Assembly (NCBI RefSeq): GCF_029844725.1
Contig: NZ_JAOCKJ010000003.1
Location: 124,001 to 188,000 of the forward strand
DNA from: Pantoea sp. GD03673
GTDB taxonomy: Bacteria > Pseudomonadota > Gammaproteobacteria > Enterobacterales > Enterobacteriaceae
DNA length: 64,000 nt
Direction: 5' to 3'
A program made the position numbers and the translations under genes. Numbering within the stretch: position 1 is the stretch's first letter; the number at the start of each line of letters is the position of its first letter. Positions 38,489 to 47,041 of this stretch are shown here, one piece after another. Below the pieces are notes generated by a model. It had not been told where the DNA came from. It saw only the letters and a program-made list of their open reading frames with translations, and did no database searches.

Positions 38489-38513
38489 ATTAAATCAATT
38501 TGATTGATTTAAT
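38489..38513. promoter_or_regulatory. Perfect palindrome, probable ROK-repressor operator
   Basis: ATTAAATCAA-TTTGA-TTGATTTAAT, ten-base perfect arms, located 37 bases upstream of the binding-protein start and within the divergent region shared with the ROK gene. AT-rich palindromes of this size are usual for NagC/Mlc-type ROK repressors. Confidence 0.65.
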
Positions 38514-38748
38514 CGGGGGCGTGATTCTGGTCAGCGGGTGAACTGACCTGTCAGTAATAAGCAAACGGCGTGCCACAAGACGAAAAGGGTAAGCAACAAA
38601 GCCGTAACAACGCTGACACTCAGACTGCGCTTTAATGGCGACATTGCCTATTCAGATGCGCGAGATTTGCGTGCAGCATCAAAGATATTGTTTGCCCGAA
38701 CGCTTGCGCAGACCAATACTGTCGGGTCCCGCTGTAATGGAAAACAAC

Positions 38749-39918
38749 ATGAGAACTTCGGGTACAAACCTTGAACATGCGCGGGCGCATAACCGGCGCG
38801 TAGTGATTGAAGCCATTCGGCTACACGGTGAACTGACCCGTGCCGAACTGGCGCGCCTGACCGCACTGACGCCGCAGACGGTGTCGAATATCGTGGCTGA
38901 GCTGGAGCAGGCCGGACTGCTGACCAGCCGCCAGCCGCGCCGCAGCGGTCGCGGTCAGCCCTCCATTCCGGTTACGCTCAATCCCACGAGTGCCTGGTCG
39001 ATCGGCATTCATCTTGATCATCAGACGCTGCTGCTGGTTCTGGTTGATCTGAGCGGTGAAGTGCATTTTCGCCGCCTCGTTCTGGTGCAAAAGCCTCAGC
39101 CTGCTGCGACGCTGGCGTGCATTGCTGGCGTGCTGGAAGAGATGCGAACGTTCCTTGGCTCGCAGTGGAAAAAGGTGCTGGGAATTGGCGTGGTGATGCC
39201 GGGGCCGTTTGGCGTGGAGGGCATTTCATCCGTCGGGCCAACAACGCTGAATGGCTGGGAGCAGGTCGATATCGAGGCTGAACTCGCCACCCTCAGCGGT
39301 CTGCCGGTGACGCTGGAAAACGACGCCACCGTTGCCGCTATTGGCGAACGCTTTCACGGTGTTGCGCGCCACCTGAACTCCTTTATCTATCTCTATATCG
39401 GCACCGGTCTGGGGGCCGGGATCTTCACCGATGGTCACATCTATACCGGGCACGCCCATAATGCGGGCGAGATTGGACACATTGTGGTGGAGCCGGGCGG
39501 TCGTGACTGCTACTGCGGTAATCAGGGCTGCCTGGAACGTTATGTCTCGCTGCAGGCAGCTTATGAATTCTGTGGTCTCGATCCAATGCGGGCGCTGCCT
39601 GAAGATCTGATGCAGACTGCGCCTGCACGTTTCACCGCCTGGATTGAGAGTGTGACAACGCCGCTGCGTCAGGCGATCAATATTCTGGAGTCGGTGTTTG
39701 ATGCTGAAGCCGTGATTATTGGCGGGATGATGCCTGCGCCGTTGCTGGAGCAGATGGTGGCGCGCCTGCCGCCGCTTTATCAGTCGGTGCGGGGGCGCTA
39801 TCTGTTAGATATGCGGCTGAAAATCGGCATGACCGGCAGCGATACGGCTGCGCTGGGCGCGGCTGCGTTACCGATTTTCGATGAATTCAATCCGCAGTTT
39901 CAGGTGCTGATGAAGTAG
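38749..39918 (+). CDS. ROK-family transcriptional repressor
   Basis: 389 residues from ATG 38749 (GGAAAA upstream); an ATG four codons earlier (38737) is possible and the frame is open to 38635. N-terminal HTH at about 15-60 (LTRAELARLTALTPQTVSNI), then a ROK ATPase-like domain: GIGVVMPGPFGVEG near 145, LENDATVAAIGERFHG near 185, and the zinc motif YCGNQGCLERY near 250 (CYCGNQGC). Sugar binding would release it from DNA. Divergent from the sugar ABC operon and likely its repressor. Confidence 0.85.
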   Translation: MRTSGTNLEHARAHNRRVVIEAIRLHGELTRAELARLTALTPQTVSNIVAELEQAGLLTSRQPRRSGRGQPSIPVTLNPTSAWSIGIHLDHQTLLLVLVDLSGEVHFRRLVLVQKPQPAATLACIAGVLEEMRTFLGSQWKKVLGIGVVMPGPFGVEGISSVGPTTLNGWEQVDIEAELATLSGLPVTLENDATVAAIGERFHGVARHLNSFIYLYIGTGLGAGIFTDGHIYTGHAHNAGEIGHIVVEPGGRDCYCGNQGCLERYVSLQAAYEFCGLDPMRALPEDLMQTAPARFTAWIESVTTPLRQAINILESVFDAEAVIIGGMMPAPLLEQMVARLPPLYQSVRGRYLLDMRLKIGMTGSDTAALGAAALPIFDEFNPQFQVLMK

Positions 39919-39923
39919 AACAG

Positions 39924-39947
39924 GGCGCTGTTGCAGACAACAGCGCC
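39924..39947. terminator. Hairpin between ROK gene and gdhA
   Basis: GGCGCTGTTG and CAACAGCGCC pair around CAGA between two converging stop codons; it lacks a U-tract on either strand but can serve both transcripts. Confidence 0.55.
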
Positions 39948-39954
39948 ATAAGGA

Positions 39955-41229
39955 TTAACCCGGGAAGATGCCGCGATCTTTTCGCGCCATCAGGATGCGC
40001 TCACACGCCACGATGTAAGCCGCGGTGCGCAGCGAGCAATCTTTCTCCTTCGACTTCTCCCAGACGTGAACCATCGCCTCCGTCATAATCTTGTCGGAGC
40101 GACGATTAATCTCATCTTCACTCCAGAAGAAGCTGGCCATGTCCTGCACCCATTCAAAGTAGCTGACGGTAACGCCGCCTGCGTTACAGACCACATCCGG
40201 CACCACAATGATGCCGCGCGTTGCCAGCATGTCATCCGCATCCGGGTAAGTCGGGCCGTTTGCGCCTTCCAGCACAATTTTACAGCTCAGGATCTCCGCG
40301 CGCTCGCGGGTAATCTGACCTTCCAGCGCGGCCGGGATAAGAATATCCATCTCCGTCGTCCAGAACGCCTCTTTATCAATGCTCTCGGCACCCGAGAAAC
40401 CGGCGATCTGCTTGTTGGCGATCTGCCATTCGGTCAGGGCAGCCATATCAATGCCGCCTGCATTAAACAGGGTCGCCGTGTGATCCTGAATCACCACCAC
40501 GCGTGCGCCTGCGTCATCAAACAGACGGGCCGCTTCGCTGCCGACATTACCAAAACCCTGAACCGCCACGCGTGCGCCTTCAATTTCAATACCGGCGCGG
40601 CGTGCCACTTCACGGCCGGTGATAAAGACCCCACGCCCTGTGGCTTTTTCACGGCCCAGCGACCCGCCTAAGTGGATCGGTTTGCCGGTCACCACGCCGG
40701 TCACCGTGGTGCCGAGGTTCATGGAGTAGGTGTCCATCATCCAGGCCATCACTTTGCTGTTGGTGCCGACGTCCGGTGCCGGGATATCTTTCTGGGGTCC
40801 GATGATAATCCCTATTTCGCTGGTGTAGCGACGGGTCAGACGCTCAAGTTCACTTTCGGACAGCTTGAACGGATCGACCCGGATGCCACCTTTGGCCCCC
40901 CCGTAAGGCAGGTTGACCGCCGCACATTTAATGGTCATCCAGGCGGAGAGCGCCATGACTTCATTAAGATCGACATCCGGATGATAGCGAATACCGCCTT
41001 TACCCGGCCCGCGCGAAAGGTTGTGCTGAACGCGATAGCCTTCGAAATGGCGAATCGAGCCATCATCCATCTGGAGAGGAATATCGACAATCAGCGCACG
41101 TTTGGGATGCCGCAAAGTATCTATCCAACGTGAAAGATCGCCCAGATAAGGCGCAACCCGGTCGATTTGCTGCAGGTAGGTGGACCAGGCAGATGTGCTG
41201 CTTTCAGACGCATAAGATAACTTATCCAT
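39955..41229 (-). CDS. gdhA: Glutamate dehydrogenase (Glu/Leu/Phe/Val family)
   Basis: 424 residues, the length of the NAD-type or dual-cofactor hexameric class and shorter than the 447-residue NADP GdhA of E. coli. Substrate-binding [11 protein letters not shown] near 75, catalytic Lys in [14 protein letters not shown] near 110, [10 protein letters not shown] near 148, and the Rossmann motif [17 protein letters not shown] near 220. It interconverts 2-oxoglutarate plus ammonia and glutamate. Single gene; a long leader region with a large inverted repeat lies upstream. The gene symbol is by reaction; the subfamily may be called gudB/rocG-like elsewhere. Confidence 0.88.
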   Translation of the reverse strand: MDKLSYASESSTSAWSTYLQQIDRVAPYLGDLSRWIDTLRHPKRALIVDIPLQMDDGSIRHFEGYRVQHNLSRGPGKGGIRYHPDVDLNEVMALSAWMTIKCAAVNLPYGGAKGGIRVDPFKLSESELERLTRRYTSEIGIIIGPQKDIPAPDVGTNSKVMAWMMDTYSMNLGTTVTGVVTGKPIHLGGSLGREKATGRGVFITGREVARRAGIEIEGARVAVQGFGNVGSEAARLFDDAGARVVVIQDHTATLFNAGGIDMAALTEWQIANKQIAGFSGAESIDKEAFWTTEMDILIPAALEGQITRERAEILSCKIVLEGANGPTYPDADDMLATRGIIVVPDVVCNAGGVTVSYFEWVQDMASFFWSEDEINRRSDKIMTEAMVHVWEKSKEKDCSLRTAAYIVACERILMARKDRGIFPG

Positions 41230-41337
41230 AAAAAACCTTTCTTAATGAAGTTAGTTATTGTGTGGAGCCGTGGACGAAGAGCGCATGACAGAGCGCGGAC
41301 ATAATCTAACACTTATGAAACAAATAAGATGGTGTGA

Positions 41338-41377
41338 TTGCCCCATAAAAGGGCATCAGCGCCCCATTATGGGGCAA
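41338..41377. promoter_or_regulatory. Large inverted repeat upstream of gdhA
   Basis: TTGCCCCATAA (41338-41348) and TTATGGGGCAA (41367-41377) are perfect 11-base arms separated by 18 bases; the right arm is itself part of a shorter palindrome GCCCCATTATGGGGC (41361-41375), and CCCCATTATG recurs near 41538. It lies about 110 bases before gdhA. Likely a regulator site. No gene is visible in 41230-41685. Confidence 0.45.
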
Positions 41378-41655
41378 CAAGAGTGAATAGATTCGTGGTA
41401 ACACCCCCGAGAAGGCGAATAAAAATGCGCTAAGCGTGCGTGCAGCCTGCATAGAAGCGCGAATTTCGCTATCTTTCAGTTCTTTGAGGGCGTTCAAAAA
41501 GTTAAATAATTGATCATGACGTTGTTGACTTTGCCGCCCCCATTATGCGCATGAGAATAAGTAATCAAAGGATTACATTAAGTAATGGATTGGGCGGAGA
41601 TTGAGCTGGCTAATCAGGGAGTTAGAAGCAAGCCGGGGAAGGGGTGAGAATGAGC

Positions 41656-41678
41656 GGGCCAGCGCGGCAGGCTGGCCC
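41656..41678 (-). terminator. Hairpin after the DUF1090 gene
   Basis: GGGCCAGC and GCTGGCCC pair over eight bases around seven, eight bases after the stop. No U-tract. Confidence 0.5.
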
Positions 41679-41685
41679 AGGAAAA

Positions 41686-42075
41686 TTACTGATGCAGAGC
41701 CTGTTCGGCGTCTTTCAGTTCTTCCCGCGCTTCCGCTAATTTATCTTCACGCTTCTGGATTTTACTGGCGCTGCGTCCTTCTGCTTTCGCTTTCGCCAGT
41801 TCCTGTTCGCGCTCAAGCACTTCACGCTTTTTCTCTGCCACCTTTTCCTGGCGCTCCTTTAACAGGCTGCCTTCGGTACAGTTCTGATCCACTTCACGTA
41901 GCGCTTTCTCAAGGCCGGCAACCTGCTGGGTATTATTGTGCTGGCGAGCGAAAGCGAGGCGGGTCTCAATGTCCTGCTTTTTGGCGGCACAACTGGTCAG
42001 GTCAGACGCGGCGTATGCAGCAGTCAACGTGAGGGATGAGAGGCACAGGGTCAGGGTGAGTAGCGTTTTTTTCAT
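41686..42075 (-). CDS. DUF1090 periplasmic protein (YqjC-like)
   Basis: 129 residues. Signal peptide 1-22 (ending AAYA), then two conserved cysteines (Cys29 in DLTSCAAKKQDIETRL and Cys66 in REVDQNCTEGSLLKER) and a long charged helical tail from about residue 70 that would form a coiled coil. This is the DUF1090/YqjC family, periplasmic, with no firm function. In E. coli it is in the yqjCDEK cluster; here it stands alone. Confidence 0.85.
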   Translation of the reverse strand: MKKTLLTLTLCLSSLTLTAAYAASDLTSCAAKKQDIETRLAFARQHNNTQQVAGLEKALREVDQNCTEGSLLKERQEKVAEKKREVLEREQELAKAKAEGRSASKIQKREDKLAEAREELKDAEQALHQ

Positions 42076-42196
42076 CAGAGTCTCGTTAATGCGTCAGGAT
42101 AGAGGCACCAGTATAAGGGGCTACCTTAAGAGATTCTTAACGGAAAAAATTATTTACTGGCGCGGAAAAGCGGGGGAAAGGAGAAGCTGCCTGCTA

Positions 42197-42967
42197 TCAG
42201 GCAGCGCTGGAAGAGGACGATCGGCAAAAGAGCACTTTACGATCGGGTCCACTGAGCATAACCGGAAAACCCTCCTGACTCTGCTGATCAAAATAGTCCT
42301 GCATAACCTGACTGATGCCAGCACCACACCACATCACATGATGCTGGTGAAGGGCGGTTTTAATGGCAGGCTGTCCGGTGGCACGCGAGTCAACCGCGAC
42401 ATGAAAGCCCATCGCAGTAAGACGAATCGCCTCCAGCCAGATTTCGGTTTTATCGAGAACGCTCACCGCTTCCAGAAACAGAGGAATAGAGGATTCACTG
42501 CGCGATGAGACACGCATCACCTTGTCCGCCTGCTGCATAACGGTTTGTTCAAAACGATCGAGGCGGCGAGATGCGCCCTTACGGTGGTCGGCATGGAGCC
42601 AGACACTCAGTGGACGCAACAGGTTAATGATGAAATCATCACCGCTGTAATTGCTGGACATGTTGTGCATCTGACGTGAAAGCGACAGGGGTGAGCCAAA
42701 TTCAAGCTGCCAGAGCATGTCGCCTTTACGCGCCGCCCAGCCCTGAGTCCTGACCGCCGTTGCGTCTTTCTGACTCTGCCTGATCTCATCAAGTGTTGCA
42801 CCGGTAGCCGTTAACCCAACCAGAGTACGGATTTCGCTAAGATGTGCATGACTCCACGCGTCGGCATGCTGCTGAGAGGTCAGTAATCCCTGCTTCATCC
42901 AGCGCTTCAGATTCGCGGGATGGGTGCCGGTTATCGCACAAACAGTATCGGTAGTATGAAATTGCAT
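42197..42967 (-). CDS. MerR-like transcriptional regulator
   Basis: 256 residues. Residues 6-70 form a MerR-type winged helix (VCAITGTHPANLKRWMKQGL, then SHAHLSEIRTLVGLTATGATLDEIRQ). The rest (about 75-256) has no motif I recognise: ends with a region HHVMWCGAGISQVMQDYF and a Ser-rich tail. The C-terminal part may be an effector domain as in the long MerR proteins MlrA/BluR, but similarity is not evident to me. Monocistronic, neighbours give no target. Confidence 0.65.
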   Translation of the reverse strand: MQFHTTDTVCAITGTHPANLKRWMKQGLLTSQQHADAWSHAHLSEIRTLVGLTATGATLDEIRQSQKDATAVRTQGWAARKGDMLWQLEFGSPLSLSRQMHNMSSNYSGDDFIINLLRPLSVWLHADHRKGASRRLDRFEQTVMQQADKVMRVSSRSESSIPLFLEAVSVLDKTEIWLEAIRLTAMGFHVAVDSRATGQPAIKTALHQHHVMWCGAGISQVMQDYFDQQSQEGFPVMLSGPDRKVLFCRSSSSSAA

Positions 42968-43325
42968 ATCGTGCCCTCTGCTGAGGGAAAGGCCGCCGGG
43001 ATTAGCCGGGGATGAACAACCACTATGAACCTAAAAATCGTTAATTAACAGGGGTGGCGCTCAATAAAAGCGCTAAGTTCTGCGCGTGACGCTGCGCTTA
43101 TTCGATTGAGCGAACGTATTAACGTCAGGGCGATCAACAGGTTAAATCTTGCCTCTGCGTTCTTAAAAAACTGTGTATTTATTCAGTAAAGATTCTTTAC
43201 GTTAAGCGTTCATAAAAGCAGCGCTGTTTTGCCCATTTTAAGAGCATGCTGACTGCATCCCCCCTTACATCCGCCCTGCAAACCGCTAAAATAAGGGGTT
43301 CAATGATCAGGAGAAAGAGTGCCCA

Positions 43326-43721
43326 ATGCGTTATCGTTTTACTCTCGCCGTTGTGACGGTTGCTGCTGTACTGACCGGTTGTGCGAAACATGCCGCCAGC
43401 GATGCATCCGATGAATTTGCTGCTGGTCCGACGCAGATTGATGTGTCACATATCAAGACCCGTGCGGATGATGGCTCCAGTGTGTTCCTGACTGTAGATG
43501 GTAAAGATGCCGGCAGGTTGCCGAATGGTGAAAGCAAACTGCTGCATGTTGCGGCCGGGAAGCATCAGATTGGTGGTTATGTCCCCACGCTGTTCGGTCT
43601 GGGCCGGGTAACTATTGCGCCGGTAGAAGTGACCACGTCACCTGAAGATGTCAAGAAAGTGGCCTATACGGTCACCCGCAACAAAGCGACCTTTGTTGAG
43701 AACAAGGGCGAGCAGGGCTGA
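43326..43721 (+). CDS. Small outer-membrane-type lipoprotein, unknown function
   Basis: 131 residues. Lipoprotein signal peptide with lipobox LTGC (Cys19), then a beta-rich domain: SVFLTVDGKDAGRLPNGESKLLHVAAGKHQIGGYVP (key residues 51-85), reminiscent of PEGA/DUF2846-type domains that carry a surface 'ornament' fold. Residue after Cys is Ala, so outer-membrane sorting is expected. AGGAGAAAG precedes the ATG. The gap 42968-43325 upstream has a plausible -10 (TAAAAT) but nothing else. Confidence 0.75.
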   Translation: MRYRFTLAVVTVAAVLTGCAKHAASDASDEFAAGPTQIDVSHIKTRADDGSSVFLTVDGKDAGRLPNGESKLLHVAAGKHQIGGYVPTLFGLGRVTIAPVEVTTSPEDVKKVAYTVTRNKATFVENKGEQG

Positions 43722-43764
43722 GTGAATGATGGCGGAGAGCCGCGCTCTCCGCTGGACACGCCTG

Positions 43765-44238
43765 TTATAAGCCGAGTTCGCTCAGTGAAGGATGGTCATC
43801 GGGGCGACGGCCCTGTGGCCAGTGAAACAGCCGCTGTTCTTCGCTGATTTTCAGGTCGTTAATGCTCGCGAAACGCTGCATCATTAAACCCTGCTCATCA
43901 AACGCCCAGTTCTCATTGCCATAAGAGCGATACCACTGTCGCTGTTCGTCGTGCCATTCATAGGCAAACCGCACCGCAATCCGGTTCTGGTCAAAACTCC
44001 ACAGCTCTTTAATCAGCCGGTACTGCTGCTCCCGCTGCCATTTTTGCTGCAGGAAAGCCACAATGTCTGCCCGGCCAGTCAGAAAGATGTCACGGTTACG
44101 CCACTGGCTGTCTGCTGAATAGGCCAGCGCGACGCGTTCCGCATCCCGACTGTTCCAGCCATCTTCAGCGAGCCGTACTTTTTCCATTGCCTGTTCAGGC
44201 CGGGTAAATGGCGGTAAAGGCGGACGTAAATTCTTCAA
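43765..44238 (-). CDS. NTF2-like protein (DUF1348), TTG start
   Basis: 157 residues if translation starts at TTG 44238, which has AAGGAG seven bases before it; the first ATG in frame, at 44277, has no ribosome site and lies upstream of that AAGGAG. The sequence [53 protein letters not shown] and [20 protein letters not shown] is that of DUF1348, a SnoaL/NTF2-fold family of about 155 residues with unknown activity. Single gene. Confidence 0.82.
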   Translation of the reverse strand: MKNLRPPLPPFTRPEQAMEKVRLAEDGWNSRDAERVALAYSADSQWRNRDIFLTGRADIVAFLQQKWQREQQYRLIKELWSFDQNRIAVRFAYEWHDEQRQWYRSYGNENWAFDEQGLMMQRFASINDLKISEEQRLFHWPQGRRPDDHPSLSELGL

Positions 44239-44293
44239 CGTTTTCTCCTTAAACAGCGCGGGCAGAAGGGTTATCACCCTTCATGACCGATTA

Positions 44294-44728
44294 TCAGAGC
44301 TCAAGAGCGTGGATCTGACAGACCGCTCGCGCCGCTTCCTGACCTTTTTTAACAAAGTGCTGGGTGTAGAAGTCGATGAATTCTGCCGACGGCTGGAAAT
44401 TATGTGGCGTAAGTGACACAGAGAAGACAGGCACGTTAGTTGCCAGCTGCGCCTGCATCAGACCACTTACAACGGCCTGAGCGACGAAATCATGGCGATA
44501 GATGCCGCCATCCACCACCAGTGCAGCACAGACAATGGCATCGTAATTGCCGGTCTGCGCCAGACGTTGCGCCAGCAGCGGCATTTCAAAAGCGCCCGGA
44601 ACATCCCATGTTTTGATCTCATACGCAGCACCGCGACTGTCCAGTTCCTGTTCGAAACCGGTCAGAACCTGAGAAACGATTTCGCTGTGCCAGTTAGCTT
44701 TAATAAAGGCGACTTTCAACGGCTGCAT
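44294..44728 (-). CDS. 6,7-dimethyl-8-ribityllumazine synthase, type II (RibH2-like)
   Basis: 144 residues. VAFIKANWHSEIVSQVL at the N-terminus, VPGAFEMPLLAQRLA near 45, and ALVVDGGIYRHDFVAQAVVSGLM near 70 (key residues RHDF with the catalytic His). This pattern is that of RibH2 decameric lumazine synthases such as those of Brucella and Rhizobium, not the housekeeping RibH/RibE that sits with nusB in enterobacteria. It makes the riboflavin precursor from 5-amino-6-ribitylaminouracil. No other rib gene and no FMN riboswitch is visible nearby, so it is likely a second copy. Confidence 0.85.
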   Translation of the reverse strand: MQPLKVAFIKANWHSEIVSQVLTGFEQELDSRGAAYEIKTWDVPGAFEMPLLAQRLAQTGNYDAIVCAALVVDGGIYRHDFVAQAVVSGLMQAQLATNVPVFSVSLTPHNFQPSAEFIDFYTQHFVKKGQEAARAVCQIHALEL

Positions 44729-45038
44729 GACTTACTCCAGTAATAGGTGACATTCAGTGATAACGGGCCAGATTCCGGCCCTGCACCCCGAATCAATAAT
44801 AGCGAGCATGGCAGGTCAGTAACCTGCTGACAGCCTTCACTATACTGTAATGTAAAGAGTCTGTGTCCATCATTGTGATTATATGTAAATAACAGAAGCG
44901 ATAATTCGCATCACGGGCTGCCGCACAGGGACGCCACGCGCTGACCTGCGCATCTCAGAAAGAGAGGCATGCCCTGAAATCACTTCCTTCTCCGCTTTTT
45001 GCGTAACCGGTTCCATTGACGTTATTGCTTAAATAAAA

Positions 45039-45058
45039 TACTGGATATTTGAACAGGT
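45039..45058 (+). promoter_or_regulatory. LexA-like box before the antirepressor gene
   Basis: TACTGGATATTTGAACAGGT matches 14 of 20 bases of the SOS box, with CTGG-N8-ACAG in place of CTGT-N8-ACAG. A TATAAT hexamer follows at 45064-45069, so the box would cover the -35 region. The 44729-45117 gap holds no gene I can support. Confidence 0.5.
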
Positions 45059-45117
45059 GTTTGTATAATAAATGGACTGCCCGCCGGGTATTGGTAGCGT
45101 TAGTGAGGGGTGAACCC

Positions 45118-45825
45118 ATGATGATTTCGACTGAAAGCCTCAAATCTCTGGAACAATCGGTCACAATGAGCAGCCGTGAACTGGCTCAGATGACCGGCAT
45201 CACACACGGAGAAGTGAAGCGGTTAATCAAAAGTCTGGAAACGGCTCAGCGTCTTTCTCAGCCACTCAAAGTGAATGACTATGAGCGGGATGGAGAGGTG
45301 CGTCAGGAGTATCGCCTTAGCAAGCGTGACTCACTGCTGGCCGTGGCGCGTCTGTCGCCGGGTTTCACTGCTGAAGTGCTGGACCGCTGGCAGGACCGTG
45401 AGAAAACGACACATCTGCCTGACTTCACTAACCCGGCTGAAGCAGCTCGTGCGTGGGCGGAGCAGTTCGAACAGCGTCAGGCTGCGGAGCAGCAGCTGGC
45501 ACTCTCGGCCCCTAAGGCGGCATTCTTTGACAGCTTTGTTGAAGTCGATGACTCGCTGGGCTTTCGCCAGCTCTGCAAAATGCTGAAAGTGAAAGAAACG
45601 GAATTCCGTCAGTTTCTGCTGGAGCGCAACATTATGTATCGCGCCAAAGGTACGCTGACGCCGCAGCACTACCATTTGCAGGCAGGCTACTTTACGCTGC
45701 ATACCGGTACAGGTGAAAACCAGCACGCTTTCTCACAGGCGCGCTTCACCGCCAAAGGGGTGAAATGGGTTGCGAGTCTGTGGGCGGGCCATCTTGCTGC
45801 TCAGCCTAAAGGTGCAGCAGCCTGA
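45118..45825 (+). CDS. Phage-type antirepressor (Rha-like N-terminus, KilAC C-terminus)
   Basis: 235 residues from ATG 45118 (GAGGGG seven bases upstream). Residues 15-95 resemble Rha regulators (MSSRELAQMTGITHGEVKRL, then RLSKRDSLLAVARLSPGF). Residues about 140-225 are a KilAC/ANT domain (LCKMLKVKETEFRQFLLERN, QARFTAKGVKWV). Such proteins switch lysogeny to lysis in lambdoid phages. Here no other phage gene is near, so it is a stranded or domesticated gene. A LexA-like site lies over its promoter. Confidence 0.8.
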   Translation: MMISTESLKSLEQSVTMSSRELAQMTGITHGEVKRLIKSLETAQRLSQPLKVNDYERDGEVRQEYRLSKRDSLLAVARLSPGFTAEVLDRWQDREKTTHLPDFTNPAEAARAWAEQFEQRQAAEQQLALSAPKAAFFDSFVEVDDSLGFRQLCKMLKVKETEFRQFLLERNIMYRAKGTLTPQHYHLQAGYFTLHTGTGENQHAFSQARFTAKGVKWVASLWAGHLAAQPKGAAA

Positions 45826-45903
45826 CGTCGTCGGGTCTTTCTGGCAGACACCCGAACGTAACCGGGCCGACAGACGTGCAGAGAACTGTGCAGACAGCAA
45901 AAG

Positions 45904-45934
45904 AAAAGGCCGCAACAGCAATGCGGCCTTTTTT
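45904..45934. terminator. Bidirectional terminator
   Basis: AAAAGGCCGCA and TGCGGCCTTTTTT pair around ACAGCAA, with T-runs on both strands, between the converging antirepressor and NlpA/MetQ-like genes. Confidence 0.9.
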
Positions 45935-45961
45935 GATCGTTAATGTGCAATTAAGGGCGGT

Positions 45962-46759
45962 TTACCAGCCTTTAATCGCATCACCTTTGTAAACTTCTTC
46001 GGCTTTCGCCGCAACTTCCGGTGACTGCAGTGCAGATTTCAGCTTCTGAATTTTGTCGCTGTCTTTATTATCTTCACGTGATACCAGCGCATTGACGTAA
46101 GGCGACGAGGCACTTTCCATAAATAAACCATCACGGTGTGCAGATAATCCAGCCTGCGCCGAGAAGTTGGTATTGATGATGGATAAAGAGACGTTCGGAT
46201 CGTCTAATGTGCGGGTCAGCTGCGGGGTATCAACTTCAACCAGCTTCAGATTTTTTGGGTTTTCGATGATATCCAGAGAGGTGGGTAAATAGCCAACACC
46301 GTCTTTGAGTTTAATCAGACCCTGCGCCTGAAGTAACAGCAGGCTGCGTCCCAGCGTGGTCGATTCGTTAGAGATAGTGACCGTGGCACCGTCCTGCAGT
46401 TCACTGATGTTCTTAATTTTGTGCGAATAAGCAGCAATCGGGAAGACGAATGTTTTACCTACCACCGCAAACTTATAGCCGCGCTCTTTTGACTGGGCTT
46501 CAAGATAAGGCAGGCTCTGGAAGGCGTTCGCATCCACTTCTTTGTTATTCAGTGCTTCGTTTGGCAGCACATAATCATTGAAATTCAGCACTTCAACATC
46601 AAGCTTGTATTTATCTTTGGCAACCTGCTGCACCACCTGCCATATTGCTTCATCCGGCCCGGTATTAATGGCCACTTTCACTTTGTTATCGTCATCTTTA
46701 GAGCAGGCGGATAATAATAAAACAGAACTGGCGAGTAATGCCGTAAACAGACCTTTCAT
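45962..46759 (-). CDS. NlpA/MetQ-family lipoprotein
   Basis: 265 residues. Lipobox LSAC (Cys19), then the NlpA/MetQ fold: VAINTGPDEAIWQVVQQVAK, LNFNDYVLPNEALNNKEVDAN, FQSLPYLEAQSKERG, and TISNESTTLGRSLLLLQAQGLI. MetQ delivers methionine to MetNI in the inner membrane. No metN or metI gene is next to it, as for E. coli nlpA, so it probably serves a MetNI encoded elsewhere. The residue after Cys is Ser-Lys-Asp (inner-membrane-type retention is possible but Asp is not at +2). I see no MetJ box in 46760-47041. Confidence 0.82.
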   Translation of the reverse strand: MKGLFTALLASSVLLLSACSKDDDNKVKVAINTGPDEAIWQVVQQVAKDKYKLDVEVLNFNDYVLPNEALNNKEVDANAFQSLPYLEAQSKERGYKFAVVGKTFVFPIAAYSHKIKNISELQDGATVTISNESTTLGRSLLLLQAQGLIKLKDGVGYLPTSLDIIENPKNLKLVEVDTPQLTRTLDDPNVSLSIINTNFSAQAGLSAHRDGLFMESASSPYVNALVSREDNKDSDKIQKLKSALQSPEVAAKAEEVYKGDAIKGW

Positions 46760-47041
46760 TATCAGAAATCCCTCGGGTAGTAGATGGCTTCAAAGATAAT
46801 ACAGAACTCACAGGTTGCGTACTGACGCCGGAATATATCTTATAACTACAATGCACATTCCGGATATTAATTAACCATCCGCTCTGTTGATCCCATCATC
46901 TCCGGTATTTTCCGGCATTGGCTCTCTGCAATTTCCAGACAGAACACGCGTTCTACCGCAGGCAGGCATCAGCGCCATTTTCTTCTACGCTTATTGCTCA
47001 GTCACAACCGGCATTCCATTGAAAATTAACAGGGATTAACC

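Noticed and set aside
44729-44950. FMN riboswitch before the lumazine synthase gene
   Set aside because: None of the conserved RFN blocks is present; only a small hairpin (GCAGGT-N5-ACCTGC, 44811-44827) is seen.
46760-47041. MetJ box before the NlpA/MetQ-like gene
   Set aside because: No tandem AGACGTCT-like octamers can be found.
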